Positions 38,028 to 50,163 are shown, counted from the stretch's first letter. The stretch is DNA of 64,000 nucleotides from Xenorhabdus khoisanae (GCF_001037465.1 NZ_LFCV01000087.1:1-64000), one strand, 5' to 3'. Program-made: numbers and translations. The notes: generated from the sequence alone by a model not told the origin.

Positions 38028-38576
38028 TTGTTGGGCTGCGTACCTGCTATTCATCTGGAAAATCAGACCAGCCCACCTATTTTGCTGGAAGCCGATAATC
38101 ACAGTTACCCTTTACCGTTGGGAGAATCGTTGCGGTTGTTCCGGCTACGGGAGATTCAGGTCGAGCAACAGCCTGATGACAGCGAGCAGCGGGGCACACC
38201 TTACCACTGGTTGCCGATTGAGCAGTTTACTCCAGCAGGACATTTTCTGGATGACGACCGGCAACCCGACACTTTTTACTACCAGCTTCAGACCGAGCGT
38301 GATTTTCTGGACAGAACCCAGCACCGTCTGCGTTTTTTTGATTTGACCGGGAAACCGGCAAACGACTTACCTGTCATTGAAGTATCAGGCTATTTCACCG
38401 GCTACCATGTACAGGCGTGTACGCTGGAACAAAACATTATCACTGCGACGCAGGAAGGTTCTCCTTCTCATCTCAGCGTAAATAATATCACGCCTGTCAC
38501 CCTTGATTACCCGCCGCTGTTACAGGAAAATGTGGGCTGGCCGCTGCTGTCCTGCCTCTCCAGCCCGCCGATGATG
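38028..38576 (+). pseudogene. Unrecognised gene fragment truncated by an IS remnant
   Basis: The frame is coding-like (GC and codon use higher than the preceding low-GC genes) with stretches such as LPLGESLRLFRLREIQVEQQ and HRLRFFDLTGKPANDLPVIE. It lacks a convincing start, since coding-like sequence continues upstream (about 37.93-38.03 kb) in another frame with stops. It runs into an IS end at 38577. I cannot assign a family. It is best read as an internal piece of a larger protein left by deletion and IS insertion. Confidence 0.5.
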
Positions 38577-38695
38577 TGTAGCGGTCAAGAAATACCGGAC
38601 ACATTTTTAGCCTCTTCCCACTGCTTTTCATATTCAACCGGTGAAATTCCACCATTAAAACTATGCGGACGATCGTGGTTGTAATATCCGCCCAG
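38577..38695 (-). mobile_element. IS3-family insertion sequence remnant (3' end)
   Basis: On the minus strand the frame reads GGYYNHDRPHSFNGGISPVE and stops at 38585, the characteristic C-terminus of IS3-family OrfB integrases (YYN-RPH-SPVE). Just beyond is a terminal-repeat-like end starting TGTAGCGGTCAAG at 38577. Only about 120 bp of the element survive. Confidence 0.75.
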
Positions 38696-38801
38696 AAAAT
38701 TGCCCTCAGGAACTGAACACGAATTTATTTGTTCTGGGCGATCACCTGATTGAAGCCCGTTACTCAACTGATACGACTCTCAAGAATCTATATTGATTCA
38801 G

Positions 38802-38888
38802 CTATAAATAGAGGCCACCGCCATCGGCGAGTTTGTAGGTTTTTTCTTTGGGTTTTGCAGTTTCGATTTGCCGGGCGTTTAGTTTCAT
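38802..38888 (-). pseudogene. Phage-type tyrosine integrase stump next to tRNA-Phe
   Basis: A 28-codon frame begins MKLNARQIETAKPKEKTYKL and continues ADGGGLYL before an early stop. This is the N-terminus of P4/CP4-type integrases (normally about 400 residues). It starts 165 bp beyond the 3' end of tRNA-Phe, the usual position of an island integrase. The rest of the gene is gone. Confidence 0.85.
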
Positions 38889-39053
38889 TATTAAGGGCAT
38901 CCTTGTAATCGAACGGTAAGTGCCCCGAATTATGCCCTTCGCTGCATATTGATTGCAACAGACGAAACTAGACGTAGAAATAGATAATAGTGTTGATTTT
39001 GCTGGATTTGACAGGAATTGTTTTACTGGGCTGGACTTCACTGGAAGTTGAAG

Positions 39054-39129
39054 TGGTGCCCGGAGGCGGAATCGAACCACCGACACGGGGATTTTCAATC
39101 CCCTGCTCTACCGACTGAGCTATCCGGGC
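39054..39129 (-). tRNA. tRNA-Phe (GAA)
   Basis: The 76-nt cloverleaf begins GCCCGGATAGCTCAGTCGG, has anticodon GAA in the loop TTGAAAA closed by GGGGA/TCCCC, a GGTTCGATTCC T-arm and an encoded CCA (39056-39054). The 3' side is a frequent attachment site for genomic islands, and an integrase stump lies downstream of it. Confidence 0.97.
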
Positions 39130-39258
39130 TAACGGGGCGCATTAAACCGTATTCAGCCCAATCCGTCAAACACTTTCTGCGAAAAAATCATTAAAATTGA
39201 TTGTTCGCTGTATTTTTATACCAACTTAGTGTGGTTATTCAGCTTTGGCCGCTTTTTA

Positions 39259-39831
39259 TTAACTTAACGCCCCATTTTTTCGGCATTTTGCGATGGTTAG
39301 AATATCTTCAGCCAGCAGTTTTGCCGTCAGGACATCTTCAAGATCTCTTTTCACGAGTAGCTTACTAAGACATCCTTCAAGGATAAGTTCCATCTGTTTG
39401 GCGACTTGTTGAACATCTTCAATATCGAGTTGCTGCAATAACTCCGTTGAGTAATGGAAGGAATTTTGTTTTTGCAATTCTGCCAATTGATGAATCGGAT
39501 GGTCTGCATCAGGGAAAGCGCTGCAAGCTGCGATGAACAGACAACCCGGATAACGCTGTTCCTGTACTTTTTCCTTGAGAGCATCAAAGCGGGCCAATAA
39601 CTTTTGTTCAGGATTCAAGTTTTCATCCAACAGGATTTGGCGCTGCCAGATCTCAATCTGTTGGCTGTGGTAGCGTAAGCAATCGTAGAGCAGGGCCTCA
39701 CGATCAGGCCAAAAATGTTTTATATGGTCAATATCAATATTCAGGGGAGTTAAAAGTGTCTCCAGTGTTGCTGACAGGCCATGTTGCTCCAATAAGTTCA
39801 GGGCATGGCTAAGCACATATTCACGTTGCAC
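39259..39831 (-). CDS. yjdC: TetR-like transcriptional regulator YjdC
   Basis: The 190-residue protein has an N-terminal helix-turn-helix of TetR type and a helical C-terminal ligand or dimer domain (including YPGCLFIAACSAFPDADHP). Its place directly after dsbD on the same strand, 18 bp apart, reproduces the E. coli dsbD-yjdC order. The regulon is uncharacterised. Sequence conservation with YjdC is judged from memory and context. Confidence 0.82.
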   Translation of the reverse strand: MQREYVLSHALNLLEQHGLSATLETLLTPLNIDIDHIKHFWPDREALLYDCLRYHSQQIEIWQRQILLDENLNPEQKLLARFDALKEKVQEQRYPGCLFIAACSAFPDADHPIHQLAELQKQNSFHYSTELLQQLDIEDVQQVAKQMELILEGCLSKLLVKRDLEDVLTAKLLAEDILTIAKCRKNGALS

Positions 39832-39849
39832 GGTGACTTTCCTTCCAGA

Positions 39850-41580
39850 TTATTTTTGTTGTAAATGTTGTATTTGCTGCACATGCTGGTTAAAACGTTC
39901 TGCATTCATAAATCCACTGACTCGTGAATCGATTAACTCTTTTCCTTGAGTATCAAAGAACAAGATAGTGGGCAGCCCTCTTACCTGCAATTTGTGTAGT
40001 AATTCTTTCTGTTTTGGCCCGTTATCTGTGACATTTGCCTGTAACAGGAGGAATTGACTCAATTGTGCCTGTACTTGTGGATCACTGAAAGTATATTTTT
40101 CGAACTCCTTGCAGGCTACACACCAGTCGGCATACAAATCCAACATAATCGGCTGATGGCTATTTTCGGCTAAAATTTGGCTTAATTCTTGCCAGTCACT
40201 GATTTGTTGGAATTTTATTGCTGTCTTTTGCTGTTCTGCCGTAGGCGTTCCCCACATCCAATCTTGCAAGGGACGTGAAGCGATAAGTACCAGAGCCAGC
40301 AAGACAATTTGTAAGATACGCAGCCAGCCGTTTTTGCTGTTTAATGTTAATGCGAAAGCCCATCCTAAGAACGCAACCGCCAGCATACTCCACAATCTGA
40401 CGCCCCATGTGTCACCAAGAACGCGCTCCAGTAAGAATACCGGCAGAGCCAGAATAATGAACCCGAAGGCTTCTTTAACGTATTGCATCCACGGGCCGCT
40501 GCGAGGCAGAAGTTTGTGGCCGAATAATGTGACTGCGATAAGCGGTAATCCCATACCCAATGCGTAAAGATAAAGAGTCAGACCTCCAACCAGCGTATTA
40601 CCGCTTTGGGCGATATAGAGCAAAATGGCGCTGAGTGGTGCAGTAGTGCAGGGAGAGGCAATCAACCCGGCTAAGGCACCCATACTAAACACGCCAATAT
40701 AAGAGCCGCTTTGCTGTTTGTTGCTCCAATCCACCAAACGAGTTTGGATAGAAGAAGGAAGTTGCAAGTTATATAGCCCGAACATTGATAGGGCGAGCAA
40801 AATAAATAGCACTGACAGCCCGATCAAAATGTAAGGGCTTTGCAGGGCAATCTGAAATTGCAGGCCCGCAGCCGCGACGATTAATCCAAGCACGGTATAA
40901 GTAAGTGCCATTCCCTGAACGTAGCTCATGGCGAGCCAAAATATTCGTTTCAGGCTTTCGGGGCGTTTCTGGCCCAGAATAATGCTGGAAATCAGCGGAT
41001 ACATGGGCAGTACACAAGGCGTAAAAGCGATGCCAATACCAATCAACAACGCCCATAACGGGGAAAATGGAACGTCATGTTCTTTGGTTTGGGGGCTTTC
41101 CTGTTGCGATACTGCGGTTTCATTATTTGATTGGTCTGAAGCAACCACCGCTTGTAATGGTACGCTTAATGTTTCAGGAGGATAACAATAACCCGCCTCT
41201 GCACATCCCTGATAAATTATCTCAAGAGAAGCGTCATTGGTGGCGGATAAAATAGGAACATCAATGCGCGCTGATTGAAAATAAACTTCACTCTTCCCAA
41301 AAAATTCATCCTCATGATCTATTCCCTTGGCATAAACCATTTCACCCAATGAGGCTTGCTTGGGAATAATCCTGAATTGTTTTCGATAGAGGTAGTAACC
41401 GGGTTTGATATCCCAGTTCAGAGTGAGTTTATTTCCTTGTTGCTGAAAATCAAACATAAATGCCTGCTCAGCAGGAAGGTAGAGACTTTGCCCCGGTTGT
41501 TCAAACAGTGCGCTGGCTTTGATAGGAGAAAAAGCGATACCGCTGAACAGCAGAAACAACATGAGAATACGTTTCATCAT
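39850..41580 (-). CDS. dsbD: Thiol:disulfide interchange protein DsbD
   Basis: The 576-residue protein carries electrons from cytoplasmic thioredoxin to periplasmic DsbC, DsbG and CcmG. It has a signal peptide ([18 protein letters not shown]), a periplasmic alpha domain with [11 protein letters not shown] (Cys pair), and eight hydrophobic segments starting about residue 175 that include [14 protein letters not shown] and ASPCTTAPL with the membrane cysteines. A C-terminal thioredoxin-like gamma domain has [14 protein letters not shown]. Length and order are normal. The cutA gene that sits next to dsbD in E. coli is absent. Confidence 0.95.
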   Translation of the reverse strand: MMKRILMLFLLFSGIAFSPIKASALFEQPGQSLYLPAEQAFMFDFQQQGNKLTLNWDIKPGYYLYRKQFRIIPKQASLGEMVYAKGIDHEDEFFGKSEVYFQSARIDVPILSATNDASLEIIYQGCAEAGYCYPPETLSVPLQAVVASDQSNNETAVSQQESPQTKEHDVPFSPLWALLIGIGIAFTPCVLPMYPLISSIILGQKRPESLKRIFWLAMSYVQGMALTYTVLGLIVAAAGLQFQIALQSPYILIGLSVLFILLALSMFGLYNLQLPSSIQTRLVDWSNKQQSGSYIGVFSMGALAGLIASPCTTAPLSAILLYIAQSGNTLVGGLTLYLYALGMGLPLIAVTLFGHKLLPRSGPWMQYVKEAFGFIILALPVFLLERVLGDTWGVRLWSMLAVAFLGWAFALTLNSKNGWLRILQIVLLALVLIASRPLQDWMWGTPTAEQQKTAIKFQQISDWQELSQILAENSHQPIMLDLYADWCVACKEFEKYTFSDPQVQAQLSQFLLLQANVTDNGPKQKELLHKLQVRGLPTILFFDTQGKELIDSRVSGFMNAERFNQHVQQIQHLQQK

Positions 41581-41732
41581 AAGTAATCTTTGGCCTGCTT
41601 GTATCGTGAGTTTGATTCGTAAAATTTATTTAGTCAGCACTATAACCGATGACGCCCATAGCAGAAAGCCACTTGATTAATATTAATACAATGCTGTTCT
41701 GGGGGAGAAAAAAGATTTTTACGATGGAAATA

Positions 41733-41758
41733 TTTCAGGGGCGTTATTGCCCCTGAAA
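41733..41758. terminator. Terminator downstream of dcuA
   Basis: TTTCAGGGGC (41733-41742) pairs with GCCCCTGAAA (41749-41758), 30 bp past the dcuA stop on the minus strand. A/T-rich flanks give a short U-run. Confidence 0.7.
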
Positions 41759-41787
41759 TAATATTTCCAAATGTTCGATTAATAAAA

Positions 41788-43089
41788 CTACAAGATCATG
41801 CCGCCAAACAGAAAGCCGAATGTGACAGCCAATACAACGGCAATGGTTCCCGGAATAAAGAATGGATGGTTGAAGACAAAACGCCCAATACGCGTGGTTC
41901 CTGTATCATCCATCTGCACCGCTGCAACTAATGTCGGATAAGTTGGCAGGATAAATAATCCTGAAACCGCAGGGAAAGAAGCAATCGCAGTCAATGGCGT
42001 TACATGCAGCGCCAAAACCATTGGCATCAGAGCCTTTGCTGTGGCTGCTTGTGAATAGAGTAACGCTGAACAGAAGAAGAAAATGATCGCTAACAGCCAA
42101 GGTTGGGCATGAATCAAGCTACCCGCCGTTTCTTTAATCCAGTCCATGTTCGCTTGAACAAATGTATCCCCTAACCATGCGACACCCATAATACAGATAC
42201 AGGCACTCATCCCAGCTTTAAAAGTACTTGAGTTTAAAATAGCATCGGTATTAACGGAGCAAATAACAGTTGTGAGGGTAGCGATACTTAACATTATGAT
42301 AAGTATCGCACTGGTGGTATTCATAATTGGTTTTTCGATTAAGCCAATACTCGGGCTGTTAATAATCGCGTAAATAACAATCCCAATAACTCCCAACAGA
42401 AACAGTAGTACAGAGAGTTTAGCTTTTGGTTTTATATCAATTTTATGGCTGCTGCGTAGTTCAACTAGACCATCTGCAAGACGTTTTTGATAAATTGGGT
42501 CATTAGACAATTTGGAATCGAAGAGCCATGAGATGATAAATGCCATCAAAATAACGGCTACAAATGATGAAGGAATTATTATCGACAACATTTGAATATA
42601 GCTGACACCTTGCCCTTCCATAATAGAAGACATATAGACAACAGCGGCGGAGATTGGTGAAGAGGTGAGCCCTATTTGTGCAGCTACGACAGCTGTGGAT
42701 AGTGGTCGGCATGGTTTAATGCCTTGTTCTTTTGCTACTTCGGCGATGACAGGTTGTGTTGCTAGGGAGATATTCCCTGTTCCAGCTAGTAGTGTTAAAC
42801 AATAAGTGACGATGGGAGCGAGGATAGTGATGTATTTCGGATTCCTTCGTAGTAATTTCTCAGTTTGCTGAACCAAATAATCTAACCCACCAGCCACCTG
42901 CATGACAGAAATTGCGGCGATAACGCCCATAATGATTGAAATAACATCAAATGGTATATTGCCTGGTTTGACACCTATCGTAGATAAAATTAAAACACCA
43001 AGCCCTCCAGCAAAGCCAATACCAATTCCCCCTAGTCGTGCTCCCAAAAAAATGGCCAGCAGAACGATAGCTAATTCTACGGCTAACAT
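41788..43089 (-). CDS. dcuA: Anaerobic C4-dicarboxylate transporter DcuA
   Basis: The 433-residue membrane protein of the Dcu family exchanges aspartate/fumarate for succinate. It starts MLAVELAIVLLAIFLGARLGG and has ten or more hydrophobic segments. The conserved GTGNISLATQPVIAEVAKEQ and LTSSPISAAVVY signatures are present. It lies 140 bp downstream of aspA on the same strand, as in E. coli, linking aspartate uptake to its deamination to fumarate. A stem-loop separates the two genes and may allow separate regulation. Confidence 0.95.
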   Translation of the reverse strand: MLAVELAIVLLAIFLGARLGGIGIGFAGGLGVLILSTIGVKPGNIPFDVISIIMGVIAAISVMQVAGGLDYLVQQTEKLLRRNPKYITILAPIVTYCLTLLAGTGNISLATQPVIAEVAKEQGIKPCRPLSTAVVAAQIGLTSSPISAAVVYMSSIMEGQGVSYIQMLSIIIPSSFVAVILMAFIISWLFDSKLSNDPIYQKRLADGLVELRSSHKIDIKPKAKLSVLLFLLGVIGIVIYAIINSPSIGLIEKPIMNTTSAILIIMLSIATLTTVICSVNTDAILNSSTFKAGMSACICIMGVAWLGDTFVQANMDWIKETAGSLIHAQPWLLAIIFFFCSALLYSQAATAKALMPMVLALHVTPLTAIASFPAVSGLFILPTYPTLVAAVQMDDTGTTRIGRFVFNHPFFIPGTIAVVLAVTFGFLFGGMIL

Positions 43090-43159
43090 GTTACGTACTC
43101 CTTAATTTATTTGATCTTATGAAAACTTATGGTTAATACTTTGTGTTTGCAGACAATTA

Positions 43160-43195
43160 AAAAGGCACGCTTCCGGTTGGAATGGCGTGCCTTAA
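43160..43195. terminator. Hairpin between aspA and dcuA
   Basis: AAGGCACGC (43162-43170) pairs with GCGTGCCTT (43185-43193), flanked by A/T-runs, about 40 bp after the aspA stop. It probably ends or attenuates aspA transcription before dcuA. Confidence 0.75.
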
Positions 43196-43229
43196 TAATT
43201 AAGACGAACTCGTTATTATAAACATTTAA

Positions 43230-44654
43230 TCAGTCATCAAAACGTTTTGCTTTATAAGTTGGATGTTTTAGGTTCTCAACGGAGAAAATATCATCTAACT
43301 GAGCTTCTGTCAGTAAGCCGCGCTCCAGCACAACTTCACGAACGCTCTTACCAGTTTCAGCACAGATCTTGCCCACGATATCGCCATTGTGGTGACCAAT
43401 GAATGGGTTCAGATAAGTGACGATACCAATGGAGTTGAAGACGAAGCTTTCGCACACTTCTTTATTGGCTGTAATACCGTTGATACACTTCTCAACCAGA
43501 TTACGGCAAGCGTTGCTCAGGATAGACATAGATTCAAACATGGCCTGACCAATAGCGGGTTCCATGACGTTAAGCTGCAACTGACCGGCTTCGGCTGCCA
43601 TAGTGATACAGGTATCGTTACCAATGACTTTAAAGCAAACCTGATTAACAACTTCTGGCACAACCGGGTTAACTTTAGCTGGCATGATTGAAGAACCTGC
43701 CTGCAATTCTGGCAGGTTGATTTCGTTAAAACCAGCGCGAGGGCCGGAAGAGAGCAGGCGCAAGTCATTACAAATCTTGGACATCTTAACAGCCAGACGT
43801 TTCAGCGCGCTGTGAACCATCACGTAAGCGCCGCAGTCGGAAGTCGCTTCGATCAAATCTTCTGCTGGTTGGCAAGGTAATCCTGTGACTTCGGCCAATT
43901 TTTCAATTACCAACTGTTGGTAACCTGGCGCAGTGTTCAAGCCAGTACCGATCGCAGTCGCGCCGAGGTTCACTTCCAGCAGCAGTTCTGCTGTGCGGTT
44001 GATGTTTTTGATTTCTTCTTTCAACAAAATGGAGAAAGCACGGAATTCTTGACCCAGTGTCATTGGAACAGCGTCTTGCAACTGGGTACGGCCCATCTTC
44101 AGGATATCGTCGAATTCAGCGCCTTTTCTGTCGAATCCTGCTTTCAGCAACTCAATGGATTCAATTAATTGCATCAATGAGTTATAGACAGCAATACGGA
44201 AACCCGTAGGGTAAGCATCATTGGTGGACTGGCTTCTGTTCAGGTGATCATTGGGATTCAGGTACTCATATTCGCCTTTTTGATGTCCCATCAATTCCAG
44301 ACCGATATTCGCCAGTACCTCGTTGGTATTCATGTTCAGAGAAGTACCTGCACCGCCTTGGAAGACATCAACAGGGAATTGGTCCATACATTTGCCAGTG
44401 TTGAGGAGTTCATCACAAGCTTTGACAATAATGTCCGCCACTTTTCCGGGAATAGTATGGAGTTCTTTGTTTGCCAGTGCCGCAGCTTTTTTCACCATGA
44501 CCATGCCACGAATGAACTCTGGGACATCGTTGATAGTACGGTCACTAATATAAAAGTTTTCAATCGCACGCAGAGTGTGAATACCATAATAGGCTTCAGC
44601 AGGGACTTCTCGTTTACCTAACAGGTCTTCTTCGATACGAATGTTGTTTGACAT
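43230..44654 (-). CDS. aspA: Aspartate ammonia-lyase AspA
   Basis: The 474-residue enzyme deaminates L-aspartate to fumarate and ammonia. It is collinear with E. coli AspA (478 aa) from the start [18 protein letters not shown]. The superfamily signature [12 protein letters not shown] is intact, as are [12 protein letters not shown] and [16 protein letters not shown]-like site about 200 bp upstream fits the known catabolite control of aspA. With dcuA it supports anaerobic fumarate respiration. Confidence 0.97.
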   Translation of the reverse strand: MSNNIRIEEDLLGKREVPAEAYYGIHTLRAIENFYISDRTINDVPEFIRGMVMVKKAAALANKELHTIPGKVADIIVKACDELLNTGKCMDQFPVDVFQGGAGTSLNMNTNEVLANIGLELMGHQKGEYEYLNPNDHLNRSQSTNDAYPTGFRIAVYNSLMQLIESIELLKAGFDRKGAEFDDILKMGRTQLQDAVPMTLGQEFRAFSILLKEEIKNINRTAELLLEVNLGATAIGTGLNTAPGYQQLVIEKLAEVTGLPCQPAEDLIEATSDCGAYVMVHSALKRLAVKMSKICNDLRLLSSGPRAGFNEINLPELQAGSSIMPAKVNPVVPEVVNQVCFKVIGNDTCITMAAEAGQLQLNVMEPAIGQAMFESMSILSNACRNLVEKCINGITANKEVCESFVFNSIGIVTYLNPFIGHHNGDIVGKICAETGKSVREVVLERGLLTEAQLDDIFSVENLKHPTYKAKRFDD

Positions 44655-44847
44655 GAGAACCTTCTTAAAATTGGATACGTTTTTTTACTGTTCTATTACG
44701 TGTTTGTTTAGAATAATGTTGCCGGCGACAATTGTCTTGATATTAAACACTTATCATGGAATTGTGTGCGCGATCATATGTGGATTTATTATAAATGCCT
44801 TGAACCTGGATCACTTTATAGTGCTATTTTATTAATGAAATCACATA

Positions 44848-44868
44848 TGTGTGATTGAAGTCACGATT
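44848..44868. promoter_or_regulatory. CRP-like site upstream of aspA
   Basis: TGTGA-TTGAAG-TCACG (44850-44865) matches the CRP half-sites with the correct 6-bp spacing. An overlapping palindrome TCACATATGTGTGA lies at 44841-44854. CRP control of aspA is established in E. coli; here it is inferred. Confidence 0.6.
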
Positions 44869-45067
44869 ACAGAGATGGAAAGTCAACTCTCTGAAGTATT
44901 GAAAACTGTTACTATCATCCCCACATTATGTGATCTAACGCCATATTGTGTGCTTCTGGCATAATATGAACGATAAATATTGTGATGAACGATATTTACT
45001 GCGATGAACAATAATGCGATGCACATAAATAGTGTGAACGACAAATAAATAATGAAAGGAGAACCGC

Positions 45068-45637
45068 GTGCGCTGGCTCCCACTTATTCTTATATGCCTG
45101 CTGGTTTACATCGAGTCTGTCCTGTTTGTCCGGATTGCCTCTGAAGTCGGGGTCTTGCTGACTCTGCTGCTGGTTATTCTTACTTCTTGTCTTGGTGTGT
45201 CTCTTGTACGTAATCAGGGCATCAAGAATTTTATGTCTATGCAGCAAAAAATTGCAGCGGGTGAAAGCCCTGCCGAAGAAGCCATCAAAAGTGTTTCTTT
45301 AGTCATTGCGGGATTTTTACTGATAGTGCCCGGTTTTTTCACTGATTTTCTCGGGTTGTTGTTGCTGCTGCCGCCTGTACAGAAACTTCTGACGGCAAAG
45401 ATGCTGCCCCATATCAATTTTTACCGCTCCAATGCCTTTTATGGTTCAAATAATCATAGTTCGGGTTCGAATAATCATAGCTCAAGCCACCAGAACGGGC
45501 AGACCTTTGAGGGAGAGTATGAGCGTAGGCAAGATGACGCTTCCTATACATTGGATGGTCAGAAGCCAGATGATCAAAAAAATCATGATGAATCTGGCAG
45601 TGAACATAATTCTGGCAGTGAACACAAAAAAAAATAA
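45068..45637 (+). CDS. fxsA: Membrane protein FxsA
   Basis: The 189-residue protein has the FxsA membrane core: MRWLPLILICLLVYIESVLF, a second helix about 27-47, and SLVIAGFLLIVPGFFTDFLG, about 125 residues in all. A polar tail follows. It starts at GTG after GAAAGGAGAACC. FxsA overproduction reduces exclusion of phage T7 by the F factor; its normal role is unknown. The tail contains two short duplications (21 bp at 45443-45484, 18 bp at 45593-45628) giving GSNNHSS and SGSEH repeats. The gene sits between aspA and groES as in E. coli. Confidence 0.92.
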   Translation: MRWLPLILICLLVYIESVLFVRIASEVGVLLTLLLVILTSCLGVSLVRNQGIKNFMSMQQKIAAGESPAEEAIKSVSLVIAGFLLIVPGFFTDFLGLLLLLPPVQKLLTAKMLPHINFYRSNAFYGSNNHSSGSNNHSSSHQNGQTFEGEYERRQDDASYTLDGQKPDDQKNHDESGSEHNSGSEHKKK

Positions 45638-45701
45638 TGGTGTCTGCTTAGGCTGAAATTTCAATGGGTAATAAAAAAGTAAAATATTTTTTGGCTCTCA
45701 C

Positions 45702-45730
45702 CCTTGAAGTCCCGATCTTAAGCCCCAACT
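45702..45730 (+). promoter_or_regulatory. Sigma-32 heat-shock promoter of groESL
   Basis: CCTTGAA (-35, 45702-45708), a 14-bp spacer and CCCCAACT (-10, 45723-45730) match the RpoH consensus and the arrangement before E. coli groES. Confidence 0.88.
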
Positions 45731-45735
45731 TGTAG

Positions 45736-46107
<372 letters not shown>

Positions 46108-46149
46108 TCTAGTCCTTGCGCTTAGATCTTCTTAATTGAATGAATTTAA

Positions 46150-47808
<1,659 letters not shown>

Positions 47809-47860
47809 TGCTGTTCATCCTGATGATGGAATTGCCCATCCGTTAGGACAAAACTTTGAA

Positions 47861-47891
47861 GGCGAGCAGGAAAAACTTGCTCGCCTTTTTA
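47861..47891 (+). terminator. Rho-independent terminator of groESL
   Basis: GGCGAGCA (47861-47868) pairs with TGCTCGCC (47878-47885) and is followed directly by TTTTTA. Confidence 0.92.
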
Positions 47892-47903
47892 TTGAGGGAA
47901 GTT

Positions 47904-48245
47904 ATGCGAATTAAAATTTTGCTTGGTGCGTCAGTATTATTATTGGCAGGATGTACAACGAATCATCAGTTAACCTCCGCTGGTGCTAATGTGCAATTTG
48001 TGGATACTCAACCGGGCAGTGAATGCCAGCGGTTAGGTGAAATTACCGGTACGCAAAGCAACTGGCTCAATGGTGTTAGCGGCGAGAGCAGTTCTATGCG
48101 CAGTGCAGCCAATGATTTACGCAATAAAGCGGCTGAAATTGGTGGAAACGTTATCTATGGCGTAAACAGTCCATCGGAGAATTTGCTGGGTAGCTTTGTA
48201 CCTCTTGATAGCAAAATGGTTGGTCAGGTCTATAAATGCCCTTAG
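47904..48245 (+). CDS. yjeI: DUF4156 lipoprotein, YjeI-like
   Basis: The 113-residue product has a lipoprotein signal (RIKILLGASVLLLAGCTTN; lipobox LAGC) and a small mature domain with TQPGSECQRLGEITG and RNKAAEIGGNVIYGV, features of DUF4156. I chose the ATG at 47904, after GAGGGA, because it gives a normal lipoprotein signal; the frame is open further upstream through the groEL terminator. It follows groEL as yjeI does in E. coli. The function is unknown. Confidence 0.87.
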   Translation: MRIKILLGASVLLLAGCTTNHQLTSAGANVQFVDTQPGSECQRLGEITGTQSNWLNGVSGESSSMRSAANDLRNKAAEIGGNVIYGVNSPSENLLGSFVPLDSKMVGQVYKCP

Positions 48246-48468
48246 GCATTAATGGCAGAAAAATAAAAGAGATAGCCCCGTAGATGAGGTGGTGTTGTCT
48301 ATCCGATATGGATGTAAAAATCGATGGGGTTAGTGAAAAATAAGTTTGGGCAATGCTCAGAAGAAACGTTTCGGAATAGCAAGAATGACATATACGTTTG
48401 GTTTCTGGCGCTGCCCATTCTGGAAAATCTTCAATGATGAAGTCAGCCCACTCAGTGATTGATGGGCA

Positions 48469-49497
48469 CTAATTTTGTTTCAATTCTAAATCCAGAGGCG
48501 TTTTGCTTGGTTCCCCCCCAATTTCCCTTGTCAGACAAGGCACTAAATAACCGGATACCTTTGACAATAATTCTCGCATGATGGTTTTCGCTTCTCCATC
48601 ACTCACAAGAAAATGTGCAGCACCTTGAACTTTATCCAGAACGTGGATGTAGTAAGGCAAAATACCTGCATCAAATAGCGCGTTACTTAAATTAGCCAGA
48701 ATATCTGCATTATCATTAACATCGCGTAGCATCACACTTTGATTAAGCAGAGTTACACCAGTTTGTTTCAGCCTCATCATACTTTCCCGGAAGGCATCAT
48801 CAATTTCATTGGCATGGTTGATATGGGTGACCATGATCACTTGCAAATGGGTCTGTGCTAAACGATTACACAGTGAAAGCGTGATTCTGTCAGGGATAAC
48901 AACTGGCAAACGCGTGTGGATCCGTAGCCGCTTAATGTGTGGGATAGATTCAATGTGACTGATTAACCAATCCAGCTCATGATCTTTTGCCATCAGTGGA
49001 TCACCGCCGGAAAAGATAATTTCATCAAGCTCAGGGTGTTGAGCGATATAATCCAGAGCAAGCTGCCAATTGTTTTTATTGCCCTTGTTATCTTCATAAG
49101 GGAAATGACGGCGGAAACAATAACGACAATTTACCGCACATCCCCCTTTGACCAATAACAAGGCGCGATTGTGGTACTTATGTAATAAGCCAGGTACAAC
49201 ACTGCATTGTTCATCTAATGGATCGGTGGAGAAACCAGAAGGCGTAGCAAACTCTTCCCGGGAAGTCAGGACTTGCAATAACAGAGGATCGCGGGGATCG
49301 CCCTTTTTCATTCGTGCTGCAAACGCTCTTGGTACACGCAGGGGAAATAAACGCTTTGCCTCATTACCTTCTTTCAATATGGCATGCGTGTTTAAAGACA
49401 ATAGTTGCAACAATTCATTGGGATCAGTAATAACATCCGCAAGTTGTTTTAGCCAGACTTCTCTGACAGGGTGAATATGGGTTATAATGTGTGCCAT
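48469..49497 (-). CDS. epmB: EF-P (R)-beta-lysylation protein EpmB
   Basis: This radical-SAM lysine 2,3-aminomutase-like enzyme of 342 residues converts L-alpha-lysine to (R)-beta-lysine for EF-P modification. The cluster motif is CAVNCRYCFRRHFPY (C-x3-C-x2-C). FSGGDPLMAKD follows, and the C-terminal PYYIHVLDKVQGAAHFLV binds PLP/lysine in the family. It is divergent from efp with 41 bp between the starts, as in E. coli. EpmA is not in the window. Confidence 0.95.
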   Translation of the reverse strand: MAHIITHIHPVREVWLKQLADVITDPNELLQLLSLNTHAILKEGNEAKRLFPLRVPRAFAARMKKGDPRDPLLLQVLTSREEFATPSGFSTDPLDEQCSVVPGLLHKYHNRALLLVKGGCAVNCRYCFRRHFPYEDNKGNKNNWQLALDYIAQHPELDEIIFSGGDPLMAKDHELDWLISHIESIPHIKRLRIHTRLPVVIPDRITLSLCNRLAQTHLQVIMVTHINHANEIDDAFRESMMRLKQTGVTLLNQSVMLRDVNDNADILANLSNALFDAGILPYYIHVLDKVQGAAHFLVSDGEAKTIMRELLSKVSGYLVPCLTREIGGEPSKTPLDLELKQN

Positions 49498-49538
49498 TTT
49501 TTTGGCTAAGCCATTTTGTTAAAAATTAGAGGATCTCC

Positions 49539-50105
49539 ATGGCTACTTATAGTACCAATGAATTCCGTTCAGGTCTTAAAATCATGTTAGATGGCGAGCC
49601 GTGCGCTATTCTTGACAGCGAATTTGTTAAACCAGGTAAAGGACAGGCATTTGCCCGTGTCCGTCTTCGTAAGCTGATTTCTGGTAAACTGCTGGAAAAA
49701 ACTTTTAAATCAACAGATTCTGTTGAAAGTGCAGATGTCATGGATGCTAACCTGACTTATTTGTACAACGACGGTGAATTCTGGCATTTCATGAACAACG
49801 AGACTTTCGAGCAGTTAGCTGCGGATGAGAAAGCCGTTGGTGACAATGCAAAATGGTTGATCGATCAGGCAGAATGTATTCTGACTCTGTGGAATGGCCG
49901 TCCTATCATTGTAACTCCACCAAACTTCGTTGAGCTGGAAGTGGTTGAAACCGATCCAGGTCTGAAAGGCGATACCGCTGGTACTGGTGGTAAACCAGCA
50001 ACCCTGAGCACGGGTGCTGTGGTAAAAGTGCCTCTGTTTGTGCAGATCGGTGAAGTCATTAAAGTTGATACCCGTTCTAACGAATACGTTTCTCGCGTTA
50101 AATAA
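49539..50105 (+). CDS. efp: Elongation factor P
   Basis: The 188-residue translation factor rescues ribosomes stalled at polyproline. It begins [20 protein letters not shown], and the loop [13 protein letters not shown] carries the lysine (Lys34) that EpmA/EpmB beta-lysylate. The two C-terminal OB domains are complete. GAGGATC precedes the ATG. It is divergent from epmB and followed by a strong terminator. Confidence 0.97.
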   Translation: MATYSTNEFRSGLKIMLDGEPCAILDSEFVKPGKGQAFARVRLRKLISGKLLEKTFKSTDSVESADVMDANLTYLYNDGEFWHFMNNETFEQLAADEKAVGDNAKWLIDQAECILTLWNGRPIIVTPPNFVELEVVETDPGLKGDTAGTGGKPATLSTGAVVKVPLFVQIGEVIKVDTRSNEYVSRVK

Positions 50106-50126
50106 TCGAGTCCGTTATTCTAAAAA

Positions 50127-50163
50127 AACCGCAACCCCTTCGTCCAGAGGTTGCGGTTTTTTA
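50127..50163 (+). terminator. Rho-independent terminator of efp
   Basis: AACCGCAACC (50127-50136) pairs with GGTTGCGGTT (50149-50158) and continues into TTTTTTATT. Confidence 0.92.

Noticed and set aside
38889-39098. N-terminal extension of the integrase stump through tRNA-Phe
   Set aside because: The frame would translate the tRNA; the integrase start MKLNARQIE at 38888 matches the family.
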